Origin: a virus
Direction: 5' to 3' (one strand)
Virus record (IMG/VR): IMGVR_UViG_3300046782_000218
Span: 25,119 to 89,118 of that record
Length of the DNA stretch: 64,000 nt
Shown here piece by piece: positions 5,865-13,955 of this stretch. A program made the translations under genes and the position numbers. Numbering within the stretch: position 1 is the stretch's first letter; each line of letters begins with the position of its first letter. The notes under the pieces were generated by a model. It did no database searches. It was not told where the DNA came from and saw only the letters and a list, made by a program, of their open reading frames with translations.

Positions 5865-7811
5865 TCAGTGTCGGGTGTGATCGATCTCCCAACCGGTGTC
5901 GAGCAGGAACCGCTCTTCCCGGTCGTCCCCCAGCTTACGGCCGGTGAGGCACGCCTCGCGCATCGAGCACATGCGCTTGCAGCGCTCGGCGTCCGGGTGT
6001 CGGGTGTGCTTGTTCGCCTTGGAATGCAGGTACCTGGCCGTTTCCAAGGTCTCCTGCAACAGCGTGCGGACCTCCTGGTCTGTGCGGTTGGTGGGGACTC
6101 GGGCGAACCTACCATCGATCGGCTGCGGCTTAGGCTGGGCACCCGGCTTGAGGCCAGCGGCCTTGTCGGCGTGCCATTGAGCCACGACGTCCGGATGATC
6201 ACCCTTGTTCCGGGTGGTCCGCACGCCGTTGTACAGGCAGGCAAAGATGTTCTTGTCGAGCAGATTCAAGGCACCTTTGTATACGCCGAACTGATCGTGG
6301 AAGTCGAGATCCTGGGTGTCCCCCGGCAAGTTGGCTGCACTGTTGTGGGTCATCACGCCGTTAACCGCAAACAGGCTATCAGCGGCTCGGACTTCCAAGT
6401 CGGTACACGCTCTCTCGCCTATCGGTTCAACACTTACTACCGACAGCCGTTCTTGCAGAGAAGCCTTAGACCGCTTCCACCGACTTAGTTTTTCCTCATG
6501 ATGGTACGGTGCGGGGAAGTCACTCGGAAACCGCATTTTGACTTCCCAGTTGGGGGCACCTACGCCGCCTTGATACTTTGGTCCCTTGTTACACCAAACG
6601 GTTGCCACCCCGCCCAGTGATTCAACCAGCTTTATTACATCATTGGCCAGCTGCTTGGAACCTGTCTGGTACAACGGGACACCCTTACGGTGAGATCCGT
6701 CCGTATCCATCAGTCCACGAAGCAGCTCCAAGCGCTGATTAAATGACCCCAGCAGGTATCCGGACGGGATGAACTTATGGGGGCCATCCGACCCGTGCAG
6801 TCCCAGAGACTTTACCACGTCCCCTAGGGTTCCTGCCAGTCGGTACGTGTCCGCTTTGGTCGGGTGTTTGTACACGCCGGACACGTAGCTGCCCTCGGGC
6901 AAAGCAGCTTTAACCCGAGCCACGGTCCCCGGGTGATTCTTAGTGAATGTTACGGGCAGAGAAGTGAACCCGCCGTCCCCCAACAGCGCTCCTAGCAAGT
7001 AGGGGTCTAGTTGGAAAGTGCGTTCCGGCCGGTCGGACCTCGGAGACTGCAACATCCGGTAGGTCACTCCGGAAGCAACGTTAGCAGCCATTTCGGCTGT
7101 AGTGATCTCTTCACGCACATACCGGCCGGTATGCACTGACCTGTCTACGGGCCACACGTGGTCTCCGGAACACACTACTTCAATCCCGTTTCGCAGAGTG
7201 ACCAGGTAACAGTCAAGCTGAATGCTGCGGCTAGCTGCGACAACCTCAGTCCAGGTCCCATCGGATGACAGCACCAGGTCTCCAGCCGTTACGTCGCCGA
7301 TGCGTGTCTTACCGGAGAACGTCTGTATGGGCGTATCGTCACTCAGGCACTTGTGATCCCACACCCAGCGGCGACCGGTCATCCGATGTTCGGCCACCAG
7401 GTCAACGCCGCCCTTGAGGGTGAATCCGGACAGCCGACCGCTGGCCGTCCTGAGCGGTACTTCGAACCGGTATTCGACCGCGAGGATCTTCCATTCCTCA
7501 TCGACGCCGTAATGTTCGACGTACCCTTCGAACATCCACCTTACCAGATCGATGGTGTCAGGGTCCTTGCCGGTGGCGGCCAGATCGGCGAACACCTGGT
7601 CAACCGACGACATGGCCACGGCCTTGTTGCCCGGAACCCGTAGCAATGATCGGTACCAGGTCTCCAACACGAGGTGGAACATGGACCCCTTGGCGAGAGG
7701 GCCGGTTCCGTCGTTCTCCTTGGTCCACCTTTGGGCGTATGTCCTCCAGTGATAGTGGGGGCACATCCTACCGCGTTGGATCTCGGAGTAGCTAACCGTT
7801 ACTGTCGACAC
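5865..7811 (-). CDS. Cas4/RecB-type PD-(D/E)XK nuclease containing an intein
   Basis: This 648-residue precursor joins two halves of a 312-residue nuclease around an intein at residues 155-490. The first half has GGVDLVAEH, giving the metal-binding aspartate, and ends VWDHK, the D-x-K of the active site. The second half ends CKRMCSMREAC. With Cys17 (RMCPHYHW) these cysteines match the four-Cys 4Fe-4S cluster of Cas4/AddB nucleases. After splicing, DHK joins SAAN. It starts at a GTG after AGGACGAC. A role in end resection with the nearby Sak4-like and DUF669 proteins is inferred. Confidence 0.85.
   Translation of the reverse strand: MSTVTVSYSEIQRGRMCPHYHWRTYAQRWTKENDGTGPLAKGSMFHLVLETWYRSLLRVPGNKAVAMSSVDQVFADLAATGKDPDTIDLVRWMFEGYVEHYGVDEEWKILAVEYRFEVPLRTASGRLSGFTLKGGVDLVAEHRMTGRRWVWDHKCLSDDTPIQTFSGKTRIGDVTAGDLVLSSDGTWTEVVAASRSIQLDCYLVTLRNGIEVVCSGDHVWPVDRSVHTGRYVREEITTAEMAANVASGVTYRMLQSPRSDRPERTFQLDPYLLGALLGDGGFTSLPVTFTKNHPGTVARVKAALPEGSYVSGVYKHPTKADTYRLAGTLGDVVKSLGLHGSDGPHKFIPSGYLLGSFNQRLELLRGLMDTDGSHRKGVPLYQTGSKQLANDVIKLVESLGGVATVWCNKGPKYQGGVGAPNWEVKMRFPSDFPAPYHHEEKLSRWKRSKASLQERLSVVSVEPIGERACTDLEVRAADSLFAVNGVMTHNSAANLPGDTQDLDFHDQFGVYKGALNLLDKNIFACLYNGVRTTRNKGDHPDVVAQWHADKAAGLKPGAQPKPQPIDGRFARVPTNRTDQEVRTLLQETLETARYLHSKANKHTRHPDAERCKRMCSMREACLTGRKLGDDREERFLLDTGWEIDHTRH
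6342..7349 (-). other. Intein with LAGLIDADG homing-endonuclease domain
   Basis: Residues 155-490 of the nuclease begin with CLSDDTPI (splicing block A), include SGDHVWPV (block B) and end SLFAVNGVMTHN, followed by Ser (blocks F and G). These give the nucleophiles Cys1, terminal His-Asn and Ser+1 needed for splicing. The middle has two LAGLIDADG-like motifs, YLLGALLGDGG and LLRGLMDTDGS, so the endonuclease may be active. At 336 residues it is a normal full-length intein. Confidence 0.9.
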
Positions 7812-7874
7812 TGTCGTCCTTCGTTAGATGTGGGCACGTTCCGCCGTTAAGATGCTTACCCAGAGTTCGCTTGT

Positions 7875-8354
7875 TCACGACAGCCGACCAGCAAGCTTGG
7901 CCTGCAGCTTCGGGCTGTCAACCAGCTCGGCAAGAGCATCGTCCCGAGACTTGGTGCCGGAGGTTACCTCCTGCTGCAAACGGCTCAGAAGCTTGGCGTC
8001 GTGACCGGGCCGGAACCGTCCTCCGCAAGTCTCCCCGCAGCCACACCCGCAGGTGCCCCCAGAGGCTCGTCCCGACGTCGTACGGGGGCTCCGGGGCGCT
8101 CTCGTAGCCGCCCGGGTCCTCAGTGCCGTGGTGGCCGTCGTAGGCGCGGAGAGGGGCCCTTCCGCCTCACGGCGGTTCTCGTTCTCTGCGTGCACCTGCG
8201 TGGCCTGGTAGGCGTGGCTCGGCGTACCGCATTCCTTGCCCGGGTACCCGCAACGGCACGCGCTACGGAACTTTACCCCGTACATCTCTGGGGGCCCCGG
8301 AACGTGTTTGATGTTGGGATCGATCTCCCTAGGCAGAATCGTGGGGACCGTCAT
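7875..8354 (-). CDS. PGHDA-motif zinc-type protein (paralogue 1)
   Basis: This 159-residue protein has a cysteine-rich amino part (CRCGYPGKECG), a threonine/arginine-rich linker, then CGCGCGETCGGRFRPGHDAKLLSRL near residue 100 and a helical tail. The C-x-C ... F-x-PGHDA-K motif is shared with three other proteins in this window. It probably binds zinc through the cysteines and histidine. Its function is unknown. The start at 8354 has AGGAGGT upstream and a promoter at 8388-8416 that lies inside the end of the HNH gene. Confidence 0.75.
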   Translation of the reverse strand: MTVPTILPREIDPNIKHVPGPPEMYGVKFRSACRCGYPGKECGTPSHAYQATQVHAENENRREAEGPLSAPTTATTALRTRAATRAPRSPRTTSGRASGGTCGCGCGETCGGRFRPGHDAKLLSRLQQEVTSGTKSRDDALAELVDSPKLQAKLAGRLS

Positions 8355-8365
8355 GGGCCGACCTC

Positions 8366-8950
8366 CTATTCTCCAGTGGTACTGTGCAGTCTATCATGGC
8401 CTTGCCCCGTGGGCAAGTTGTCCTGTTTGTGTCCCGTAACCGAGGCCCATATCCGGCCGTGCCAAATCCGGGATACAGTGGCGTGCGATACCCCAAACTG
8501 AGCAGCCACCTCGATACGCGTTGCCGTTCCTTTGAGCCTGTACACTGCCAACGCCTGTCCGGCTGACAGCCTGGCTTGGCTGCTGGTCTTCTCGAAGCTC
8601 CGATGTGCAGGACTAATGCACCGATAATCGCCGCAGGTCAGCGTCGTATACTGGTCGTTTATCGCGGGAAACCATTCATTCATCATCCACCAGAACGCGG
8701 AATGACGAGGGCTGGTTTTGCTCGGGCCGCGTGACCGGCAGTCGAACACCGGATACAGCGCACCGTTTTTGCGCTTGTTGAACCGACCGACCCACACCCA
8801 GCAGCCGTCAGGAGTTCTCTCAACTCGGGACAGCCAGCTGGCCCTAGGTCCTTCCAGTTTCTTGAACGTCAGTCGGTGCATATACGCAGGCCGAGCGGTC
8901 GGCCGGGACACTATCGCCCAAGCCGACCGCTCCGTGGTGGGAAACGCCAT
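8366..8950 (-). CDS. HNH homing-type endonuclease with C-terminal HTH
   Basis: This 194-residue protein shows DGCWVWVGRF, a conserved HSAFW helix region and CGDYRCISPAHRSF, as in HNH endonucleases whose second half reads C-x4-C-x3-H. Residues about 135-170 (EVAAQFGVSHATVSRIWHG) form a helix-turn-helix of the kind found at the end of free-standing homing endonucleases. The ATG at 8950 overlaps the stop of the DUF6011 gene (TGATG). It is probably a selfish free-standing endonuclease inserted between two genes. Confidence 0.75.
   Translation of the reverse strand: MAFPTTERSAWAIVSRPTARPAYMHRLTFKKLEGPRASWLSRVERTPDGCWVWVGRFNKRKNGALYPVFDCRSRGPSKTSPRHSAFWWMMNEWFPAINDQYTTLTCGDYRCISPAHRSFEKTSSQARLSAGQALAVYRLKGTATRIEVAAQFGVSHATVSRIWHGRIWASVTGHKQDNLPTGQGHDRLHSTTGE
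8388..8416 (-). promoter_or_regulatory. Promoter, TTGCCC-17-TAGACT
   Basis: The -10 box TAGACT is at 8388-8393 and the -35 box TTGCCC at 8411-8416. It lies within the last codons of the HNH gene and drives the PGHDA gene at 7875-8354. Confidence 0.55.
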
Positions 8951-9702
8951 CAGATCTTTCCCGCGCAAACCGGGCCCATACCGCGCTCGATCGATTCCTC
9001 ATCAGTAAGCAGAGCGGCACACCTTACACACCGCCCGTACAGCTTGCCGAATTCCCGGGCCTGCTCCATCGTCATCCGGTCAGCCGGGGCGATCTTCCGC
9101 ATGCCGCCCACGATCCGCTCGAAGAACCACTCGTCGCCGTCCTGCGTCAGCTTCTTGGCGTACAGTCGGCCGGACCCGTGCACCGCGCGCTGCACCTTGT
9201 AGATGTCGCCGTTCGCGGTCTTGTACATGCCCTCCGTGACCTCAGCCACGGGCTCGTCAGCAACGACCTTCTTCTTGTACGGCCACGGCTGGCTCAGCAT
9301 GTGCTCCCGAGCGGCGTCCACGTCGGCCATCTTCATCGCCCCAAGGAACGTCTCCAGCTCCTGGCCGAGATATTCCGTGATGTTCTTCGCGGCGGCCAGC
9401 TTGCGGATCATGTTCTTCTGGGGCTCGCTGGCCTCACGGTCGTTGCGGCGGGGGGTTTTCGAGGTGCCGAACCCGTTGCCGGAACCCTGCGGGCGGGGGG
9501 CGGTGGAGGCAACCGGCGTGCGGTGAGCCGCCGGACGGGCAGTCTGGGCGGTGAGTTGGCCGAGGACGATTTCCATGCCCTTGCGGAGGGTGCAGGGCTC
9601 GTTGGCGGTGCAGCACCCGGCGTCGTGCACCTGCAGACCCTCGCGGATCATCGTGGCCTGCTCGCTGGCTTCGGCCTTGGTGTTCGGGATGATGACCGGC
9701 AT
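8950..9702 (-). CDS. DUF6011 zinc-type protein
   Basis: The start is the ATG at 9702 (MPVIIPNTKAE) after AGGAGG. The protein is about 250 residues with an early CCTANEPC, an alanine/proline-rich linker, then SEPQKNMIRKLAAAKNITEY. The carboxy motif CVRCAALLTDEESIERGMGPVCAGKI is the hallmark of DUF6011, whose four cysteines probably bind zinc. Molecular function is unknown. It has its own promoter (9734-9763), directly behind a strong hairpin. Confidence 0.8.
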   Translation of the reverse strand: MPVIIPNTKAEASEQATMIREGLQVHDAGCCTANEPCTLRKGMEIVLGQLTAQTARPAAHRTPVASTAPRPQGSGNGFGTSKTPRRNDREASEPQKNMIRKLAAAKNITEYLGQELETFLGAMKMADVDAAREHMLSQPWPYKKKVVADEPVAEVTEGMYKTANGDIYKVQRAVHGSGRLYAKKLTQDGDEWFFERIVGGMRKIAPADRMTMEQAREFGKLYGRCVRCAALLTDEESIERGMGPVCAGKI

Positions 9703-9733
9703 TTTGTCCTCCTGGTGTCTCGCTGTTGATACT

Positions 9734-9763
9734 ATTTTATCATGCCCAGGAGTGCACGCACAA
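9734..9763 (-). promoter_or_regulatory. Promoter, TTGTGC-18-TAAAAT
   Basis: The -35 box TTGTGC (9758-9763) abuts a 15-bp hairpin, and the -10 box TAAAAT is at 9734-9739. It drives the DUF6011 gene. Confidence 0.8.
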
Positions 9764-9804
9764 GTCGGCCCCCGAGATCGTGTTGATGAATCTCGGGGGC
9801 CGAC
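9764..9804 (-). terminator. Terminator with 15-bp perfect stem
   Basis: Arms at 9764-9778 and 9790-9804 pair perfectly (GTCGGCCCCCGAGAT). It follows the stop at 9807 and directly precedes the next -35 box. There is no U tract, as is common in actinobacterial terminators. Confidence 0.75.
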
Positions 9805-9806
9805 CG

Positions 9807-9983
9807 TCAGGTTAGTTCGCGTTGCCACCGAGGAGGCATGTCGTCTATCTCGGTGTGCAGCTCGTCCGCGTTGGCCCAGGTTCGGACGCCCCACGTTCCG
9901 GTTTCCTTGTCAGCGTCTGCCGTGACGCCAATCAGGCATTTCCGGAGCTTGCGGGCCACCACCTTGGCCTGTTCCTCGGTCAC
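9807..9983 (-). CDS. Small hypothetical protein, 58 residues
   Basis: It starts at GTG, overlapping the TGA of the NlpC/P60 gene (GTGA), and reads MTEEQAKVVARKLRK to PRWQRELT. The middle has KETGTWGVRTWANADELH, a compact alpha/beta pattern. Coupled translation and the terminator immediately after its stop support a real gene. No family is recognised. Confidence 0.65.
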   Translation of the reverse strand: MTEEQAKVVARKLRKCLIGVTADADKETGTWGVRTWANADELHTEIDDMPPRWQRELT

Positions 9984-10465
9984 CACAGCCTGCCGTAGTA
10001 GGCGTGGCGGCCACCGCCGAGATACTCGCTAATCGGAGCGTATACGACGCGGTAACCTCGATAGGAGCCGGAGTTGGCGTTGATCATCCAGGACTTGCCC
10101 GACCAGTACCCGGCGTAGATACCGACGTGGGTAATGCGGCTTGACGAGTAGCCGATGGCCACCAGGTCACCGACCCTGCGGTAGCTCCACGAGATGTGAT
10201 GCATCGAGTTGTACTGGGACTGCGCCGTTCGCGGCACCGCATGACCCGCGTGTCCGAAGGCGTAGTAGGTCAGGCCGGAGCAGTCGAAGCGGTACGGACC
10301 GGCCGCGCCGTACTGATACGGGTAGCCGTTCTTGCTCTTGGCGATGCTGTATGCTTTGGTCTCGATCTGGGTCGGGGTAAGGGCCGACGAGGGCGTGGCT
10401 TCGGCCATTCCCAGAGCCGTCATCATTGCGGTGGCGACGGCCACGGTAACAAGCTTACTGTTCAC
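9980..10465 (-). CDS. Secreted NlpC/P60 peptidoglycan peptidase
   Basis: This 161-residue protein has a signal peptide (MNSKLVTVAVATAMMTALGMAEA). The NlpC/P60 core carries Cys62 in RFDCSGL, His113 in THVGIY and a polar third residue in the NANSG segment. These enzymes cut within or next to the peptide stems of peptidoglycan. A Sec-exported phage hydrolase would reach the wall without a holin pore. It starts at GTG with GGAGAT upstream. It might act in lysis timing or on the host surface. The family call is firm. Confidence 0.85.
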   Translation of the reverse strand: MNSKLVTVAVATAMMTALGMAEATPSSALTPTQIETKAYSIAKSKNGYPYQYGAAGPYRFDCSGLTYYAFGHAGHAVPRTAQSQYNSMHHISWSYRRVGDLVAIGYSSSRITHVGIYAGYWSGKSWMINANSGSYRGYRVVYAPISEYLGGGRHAYYGRLW

Positions 10466-10486
10466 GATCAGATCTCCAATGTGGGA

Positions 10487-10600
10487 CTACTGGGGGGCAA
10501 CACTGAACCTGCGAGCAGCTCGGCCTTCCTCTCGACGTGCCTCGTTGCGGTCCATCCGACGCTCGATGATCTCGGTCTGATCGAACTTCTCCTGGGCCAC
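10487..10600 (-). CDS. Small arginine/glutamate-rich protein, 37 residues
   Basis: The frame starts at GTG (MAQEKFDQTEIIERRMDRNE) eight bases after AGGA, overlapping the end of the upstream gene, and ends RFSVAPQ. It is a highly charged helix. It fills the gap between two genes at normal phage spacing. No family is recognised. Confidence 0.55.
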   Translation of the reverse strand: MAQEKFDQTEIIERRMDRNEARREEGRAARRFSVAPQ

Positions 10601-10601
10601 G

Positions 10602-10823
10602 TTAGCTATCCTTGGGGTCTTCCGCGTGGAGTTCCCACGCGTGGTATCGGAACCAGCCGTCGGTCCAGGGCTGCGGGTCGAACTTGGTCCTCGGCTCGTG
10701 GTGTACCGGATTTTGCAGCCCCCACACCGGCCGGATGACCTTGCCCGCAGCCGCTGCTTTCACCAGCTGCCGGGTGTTGGGACCCTTGCCCTTGAACGCT
10801 GCTCGGTACTCCATCGTCGCCAT
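10602..10823 (-). CDS. Hypothetical protein, 73 residues, leaderless
   Basis: It starts MATMEYRAAFKGKGPNT, has an alanine/lysine helix (LVKAAAAGKVIRP) and ends AEDPKDS, with several tryptophans near the end. The promoter -10 box TTTACT ends six bases before the ATG at 10823, so the transcript probably begins at the start codon. No family is recognised. Confidence 0.65.
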   Translation of the reverse strand: MATMEYRAAFKGKGPNTRQLVKAAAAGKVIRPVWGLQNPVHHEPRTKFDPQPWTDGWFRYHAWELHAEDPKDS

Positions 10824-10829
10824 ACCCCT

Positions 10830-10858
10830 AGTAAAACATAGGCTTGCCCCAGGCGCAA
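10830..10858 (-). promoter_or_regulatory. Promoter, TTGCGC-17-TTTACT
   Basis: The -35 box is at 10853-10858 and the -10 box at 10830-10835. The ATG is six bases after the -10 box, giving a leaderless transcript. Confidence 0.65.
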
Positions 10859-10872
10859 TCCCCCAGATACAC

Positions 10873-10911
10873 CAGCAGCCGGGGACCCCTCGACGGAGCC
10901 CCCGGCTGCTG
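10873..10911 (-). terminator. Terminator, 12-bp stem
   Basis: Arms CAGCAGCCGGGG at 10873-10884 and its complement at 10900-10911 follow the stop codon at 10918 on the minus strand. Confidence 0.7.
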
Positions 10912-10917
10912 GGTTTA

Positions 10918-11256
10918 TCAATGTGATACGGTGAACATGACGAGATCGAACCGGCCGATCAGCTTCCACACTTCGTTCAGCTCGCCGAACAGTCCCTGGA
11001 TCTTGATCACCTGGAACGGCTGATTGGCACGGCCTCGGTAGAACCGTACTGTGCCCTCGCCGTACACGTAGTTGGTTTCGATCTCGATGGGGCTGTCAGG
11101 CGCGATGAGCAAGTTGCGCCATCGGCCGTACTTGACCTGTTCGAAATCCACTCCGTTGAGCACGTTGACCAGATCGGTCATATGCTGCTGCACAAGCTTA
11201 CACCGCGACGCGTTGGTGTCGGTGTCCGCTGTTGCTGTCGCCACTCGGTTTCCCAT
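10918..11256 (-). CDS. Hypothetical protein
   Basis: It is about 112 residues from the ATG at 11256 (MGNRVATATADTD). The start is uncertain, because a GTG at 11244 and an ATG at 11271 are alternatives. The protein has VLNGVDFEQVKYGRWRNLL, a strand-rich middle (IEIETNYVYGEG) and a hydrophobic carboxy end (GRFDLVMFTVSH). It overlaps the end of the helix-turn-helix gene upstream and shares its promoter. No family is recognised. Confidence 0.6.
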   Translation of the reverse strand: MGNRVATATADTDTNASRCKLVQQHMTDLVNVLNGVDFEQVKYGRWRNLLIAPDSPIEIETNYVYGEGTVRFYRGRANQPFQVIKIQGLFGELNEVWKLIGRFDLVMFTVSH

Positions 11257-11482
11257 CCTGCTCGAAGACATTGACACGGAGGAAACGACCGAACGCGGTC
11301 TTGCCGGAAACGTACGCTTCGAGAGCTTCCTCCGGGTCGAGTCGGTACTCATGGACGATCCGGCCGAGTAGTTCCCGACCGGGAAGACGGCCCCCGGACT
11401 TGATCCGAGACACCGTGGTGAAATGACATCCCACTCGGGCAGCGAACTGCCCCAGCGTGACCACTTCCCTACTCATTTCCAT
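11198..11482 (-). CDS. Small HTH DNA-binding protein
   Basis: This protein of about 94 residues carries a helix-turn-helix: TLGQFAARVGCHFTTVSRIKSGGRLPGRELLGRIV resembles XRE/Cro-type domains, with FTTVSRIKSG as recognition helix. It is followed by LDPEEALEAYVSGKTAFG and a polar tail. It may regulate nearby lysis or accessory genes. The start is placed at the ATG at 11482 because the upstream ATG overlaps the -10 box. This leaves almost no leader. The ATG at 11476 is also possible. Confidence 0.75.
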   Translation of the reverse strand: MEMSREVVTLGQFAARVGCHFTTVSRIKSGGRLPGRELLGRIVHEYRLDPEEALEAYVSGKTAFGRFLRVNVFEQDGKPSGDSNSGHRHQRVAV

Positions 11483-11489
11483 GACTGCC

Positions 11490-11519
11490 ATGGTACCATA
11501 CCCCTTGTCTACGTAGCAA
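11490..11519 (-). promoter_or_regulatory. Promoter, TTGCTA-18-TACCAT
   Basis: The -10 box TACCAT is at 11490-11495 and the -35 box TTGCTA at 11514-11519. It serves the small HTH gene. Confidence 0.6.
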
Positions 11520-11527
11520 TGGTGTAT

Positions 11528-12046
11528 CTATTCGATCGACTCCAGCAGTTCGTACAGGCTGGATGGTGCGACATACCCAGGCCAACGGTTGTTGGTGAAC
11601 AACCGGTAACCGGCGTCGAGGTAGCACTGATCCACGATTTGGCTGCAGATCATGTGCTTGGAACTGGCGATGTATCGTTTGAGGCCCGGTGCCGGTAGGT
11701 GCAGCCGATGAGCGACCATGGCCCCGTAATCGAGGAAGCTGTACGGTACGCCAATGTACCCTTTGGCAGCGCTTACGATAGCTGCGCGCTGCTTGTCCTC
11801 GTCGGTCCAGTCCCGAAGCTTGCCCGAAGACCACAGAATCTCGCGATCACTGTACTCGGACAACAAGTTGAACTGTGCACCCCCCGGCATGGCCTCGACC
11901 ACATGACCATCACCGACGTACACAAAAGCGTGTTCCAGATCACGGAACGTACCGTCATACGCCCACTGGCCCAGCCGGATGGCCAACCCGACACCGCCCG
12001 TTATGCGGGTCAGACCGAAGTCTCCCAGTTTGAGTGCGGTTTTCAC
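11528..12046 (-). CDS. YiiX/permuted NlpC-type papain-fold hydrolase
   Basis: This 172-residue protein begins MKTALKLGDFGLTRITG. It contains EHAFVYVGDGHVVEAMPGG, with the active-site histidine strand first, and later HMICSQIVDQCYLDAG, with the cysteine helix. The His-before-Cys order fits circularly permuted NlpC/P60 (YiiX/YaeF) enzymes, which act on peptides or amides in cell-wall or lipid contexts. It starts at a GTG overlapping the stop of the DUF1906 gene, so the two are translationally coupled and probably work together on the wall. Confidence 0.75.
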   Translation of the reverse strand: MKTALKLGDFGLTRITGGVGLAIRLGQWAYDGTFRDLEHAFVYVGDGHVVEAMPGGAQFNLLSEYSDREILWSSGKLRDWTDEDKQRAAIVSAAKGYIGVPYSFLDYGAMVAHRLHLPAPGLKRYIASSKHMICSQIVDQCYLDAGYRLFTNNRWPGYVAPSSLYELLESIE

Positions 12047-12909
12047 GGTGCGGCCAGGAACGCGTGCCGGTGGGCCAGGCTGGTCAGGCTCTTGATGCCG
12101 GGATAGCCGTTGGCGTCCTTGCCGGAGTATCCGAGCTTGTGCTGCCATCCAGCGTACGCCGAAACAGTCATGCTGCCGAACGATCCGTCAACCCATTTGG
12201 ATGCCAGCAAACCCTCGGCGTTTAGCGCGTGCTCCACGATCTTGACCTCAGAAGCAAAGGTCGTGTGACCTTGTGGAGCCCTGGGGTCTCTGGCCGCCGC
12301 TGCCAGCAGATGCGACAGGTGGACCGTAGGGAGGACTACCGGCGACGCTGGGCGCGGGTACTGCCCGAAGTCGGTGGTGTGGGCGTAGTCGATGTCGGCT
12401 TTTCCGCCCAGCGCCGTTCCCTCTTGGGTGATGTTGGCATGAACCGACCACACGCCGTTGGACCACGCCTGAGTTTGCCACAGGTAGTGGATTCCTGAGG
12501 CGTGCGCACCCTCCATGATGCGAACTCCGCCGTATGCACCGACACGACCGATACCGATCTGTCGGATTACGCCCTGGAAATACGGCAGCACGCTGGCCCA
12601 GGACGTGTCTTCGTCCACCGCGAAGTACAGGACGTGGTTCGGGGGAAGCCCAACCGCTGCCCGCTGAGCATCGGCACTCTGGGCGTCGGTGACGCCTCCG
12701 CTATATCCGACCGTGGCTCTTCCCGCGCTGGTTTCCCAGATTGTGACGAGGCCCAAATCAGCAGCGTGGTAGGCCGTCACCTCGTCCTTGTGCAGGTCCT
12801 TGGAGTCGTCCCGAGAGAAGTACCGGGCCACCCAATGCGCCCCGGTTGCCTTGATGTCCGCGACACTGGGACGGTCCCAGGCCAGATCCAGGCCCTTGAC
12901 AGATGTCAT
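12043..12909 (-). CDS. Endolysin-like DUF1906 glycoside-hydrolase-fold protein with PG-binding tail
   Basis: This 288-residue protein starts MTSVKGLDLAWDRPSV and has VARYFSRDDSKDL, LVTIWETSAGRA, HVLYFAVDED and ADIDYAHT. This is the DUF1906 TIM-barrel pattern related to GH25-like muramidases. Residues about 225-285 (VKIVEHALNAEGLLASKWVDGSFG ... YSGKDANGYPG) resemble a peptidoglycan-binding domain. The combination is common in actinophage endolysins. The start has AAAGGAAAG upstream. It is the best candidate for the main lysin. Confidence 0.8.
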   Translation of the reverse strand: MTSVKGLDLAWDRPSVADIKATGAHWVARYFSRDDSKDLHKDEVTAYHAADLGLVTIWETSAGRATVGYSGGVTDAQSADAQRAAVGLPPNHVLYFAVDEDTSWASVLPYFQGVIRQIGIGRVGAYGGVRIMEGAHASGIHYLWQTQAWSNGVWSVHANITQEGTALGGKADIDYAHTTDFGQYPRPASPVVLPTVHLSHLLAAAARDPRAPQGHTTFASEVKIVEHALNAEGLLASKWVDGSFGSMTVSAYAGWQHKLGYSGKDANGYPGIKSLTSLAHRHAFLAAP

Positions 12910-12914
12910 CAGCG

Positions 12915-13946
12915 TTACTTTCCTTTCGCTGCTCGCCAAGCGGAGAACGCCGCGATGAGGTCGACGTCCGGGTCTCCCGTGGGGGTCGGAGATGGGGGGA
13001 CAGGGGCCGTGATCAGGTTGGGAACCGTTACGTCACCCTGTTGTGACAACAGCCAGGTGAGTTCGTCTGTGGTGACGTAACCCCAGCCGTCGAGGCCCCA
13101 ATCGGTGTCCCACGAGTTCGGGAACCAGTACCGCCCGGTTTCCAGCTCGAACCTCGGCAGCTCCAGCTCGTGGCCGCCAGCCTCTCCCGAGTTCTTGTCC
13201 ACCTTGATGTGACCGTCCGAGTCGGTGTTAAACATGGAGTTCATCCACACCGTGCCGACGATGACAGGGCCCTTCTGGAGAGCCGAGTTGACTGCTGCCA
13301 GGCTGAACGCGTGTGTGTATTTGTCGGCCAGGCCGAGGGCGACCAGCGCTTTCGCAACTCCCAGGCCGGATGAGCCGGTGTCGGTGGGCGGATACTGACC
13401 GGAGAACGAGTCGAGGATCGTGGCCAGTGAGTAGAGCTTCACCGCGAAGTCTTCGTTGAGCTGATGAACACCGGCCGCAAACACGCCGTGTGAAGCTGCA
13501 GCACCCGCAGCGCTGACGGTGACCGAGGTTGTAGCTGTGCGATTGGCGAAATCGGTGCCTAGCAGTCCCGTTGCCGCGTTGCCGGTGCACGACCCGAGGT
13601 TGCCCTGATTCAGGATCGGTATGCGCCTGGTCCAGTTGACCGAGCTGACAGCACCTTTCGGCAACACCGGTTCTGCGAAGGCCACCGACCGAGAGTCGTG
13701 GTTGATGTGTCGGCCAAGCCGCAGCGTGGCGTAATTGGCTTCGGGCAACCGGCGGTGGTTCGGGGTGTTCGTCTCTTCCACGGGCGGAGTCTCCTCGTTG
13801 CTGTTCTGTTCTTTGATCAGGTGGTGCAGTCGGCCAATATGCCGCCGCATCAACCAGTGGTGCAGCCCGACCAGGGGCACCCAGAGTAGGTTAGCTTCCA
13901 GGTTTGGCCAGACTTGACCCCAACTAGCTAGCGCCGACGACATCAT
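12915..13946 (-). CDS. Papain-like (C1-type) cysteine peptidase in lysis region
   Basis: This 343-residue protein has Gln114 and Cys120 in [14 protein letters not shown], His259 in GGHELEL and Asn277 in [10 protein letters not shown], the complete C1 papain constellation. The amino end ([16 protein letters not shown]) is a hydrophobic/basic helix that could anchor it to the membrane, followed by a charged linker. The carboxy end is proline-rich. It sits between a holin-like gene and the endolysin-like gene, so a lytic or maturation role is inferred. The substrate is unknown. Confidence 0.8.
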   Translation of the reverse strand: MMSSALASWGQVWPNLEANLLWVPLVGLHHWLMRRHIGRLHHLIKEQNSNEETPPVEETNTPNHRRLPEANYATLRLGRHINHDSRSVAFAEPVLPKGAVSSVNWTRRIPILNQGNLGSCTGNAATGLLGTDFANRTATTSVTVSAAGAAASHGVFAAGVHQLNEDFAVKLYSLATILDSFSGQYPPTDTGSSGLGVAKALVALGLADKYTHAFSLAAVNSALQKGPVIVGTVWMNSMFNTDSDGHIKVDKNSGEAGGHELELPRFELETGRYWFPNSWDTDWGLDGWGYVTTDELTWLLSQQGDVTVPNLITAPVPPSPTPTGDPDVDLIAAFSAWRAAKGK

Positions 13947-13955
13947 CCCCTACTT

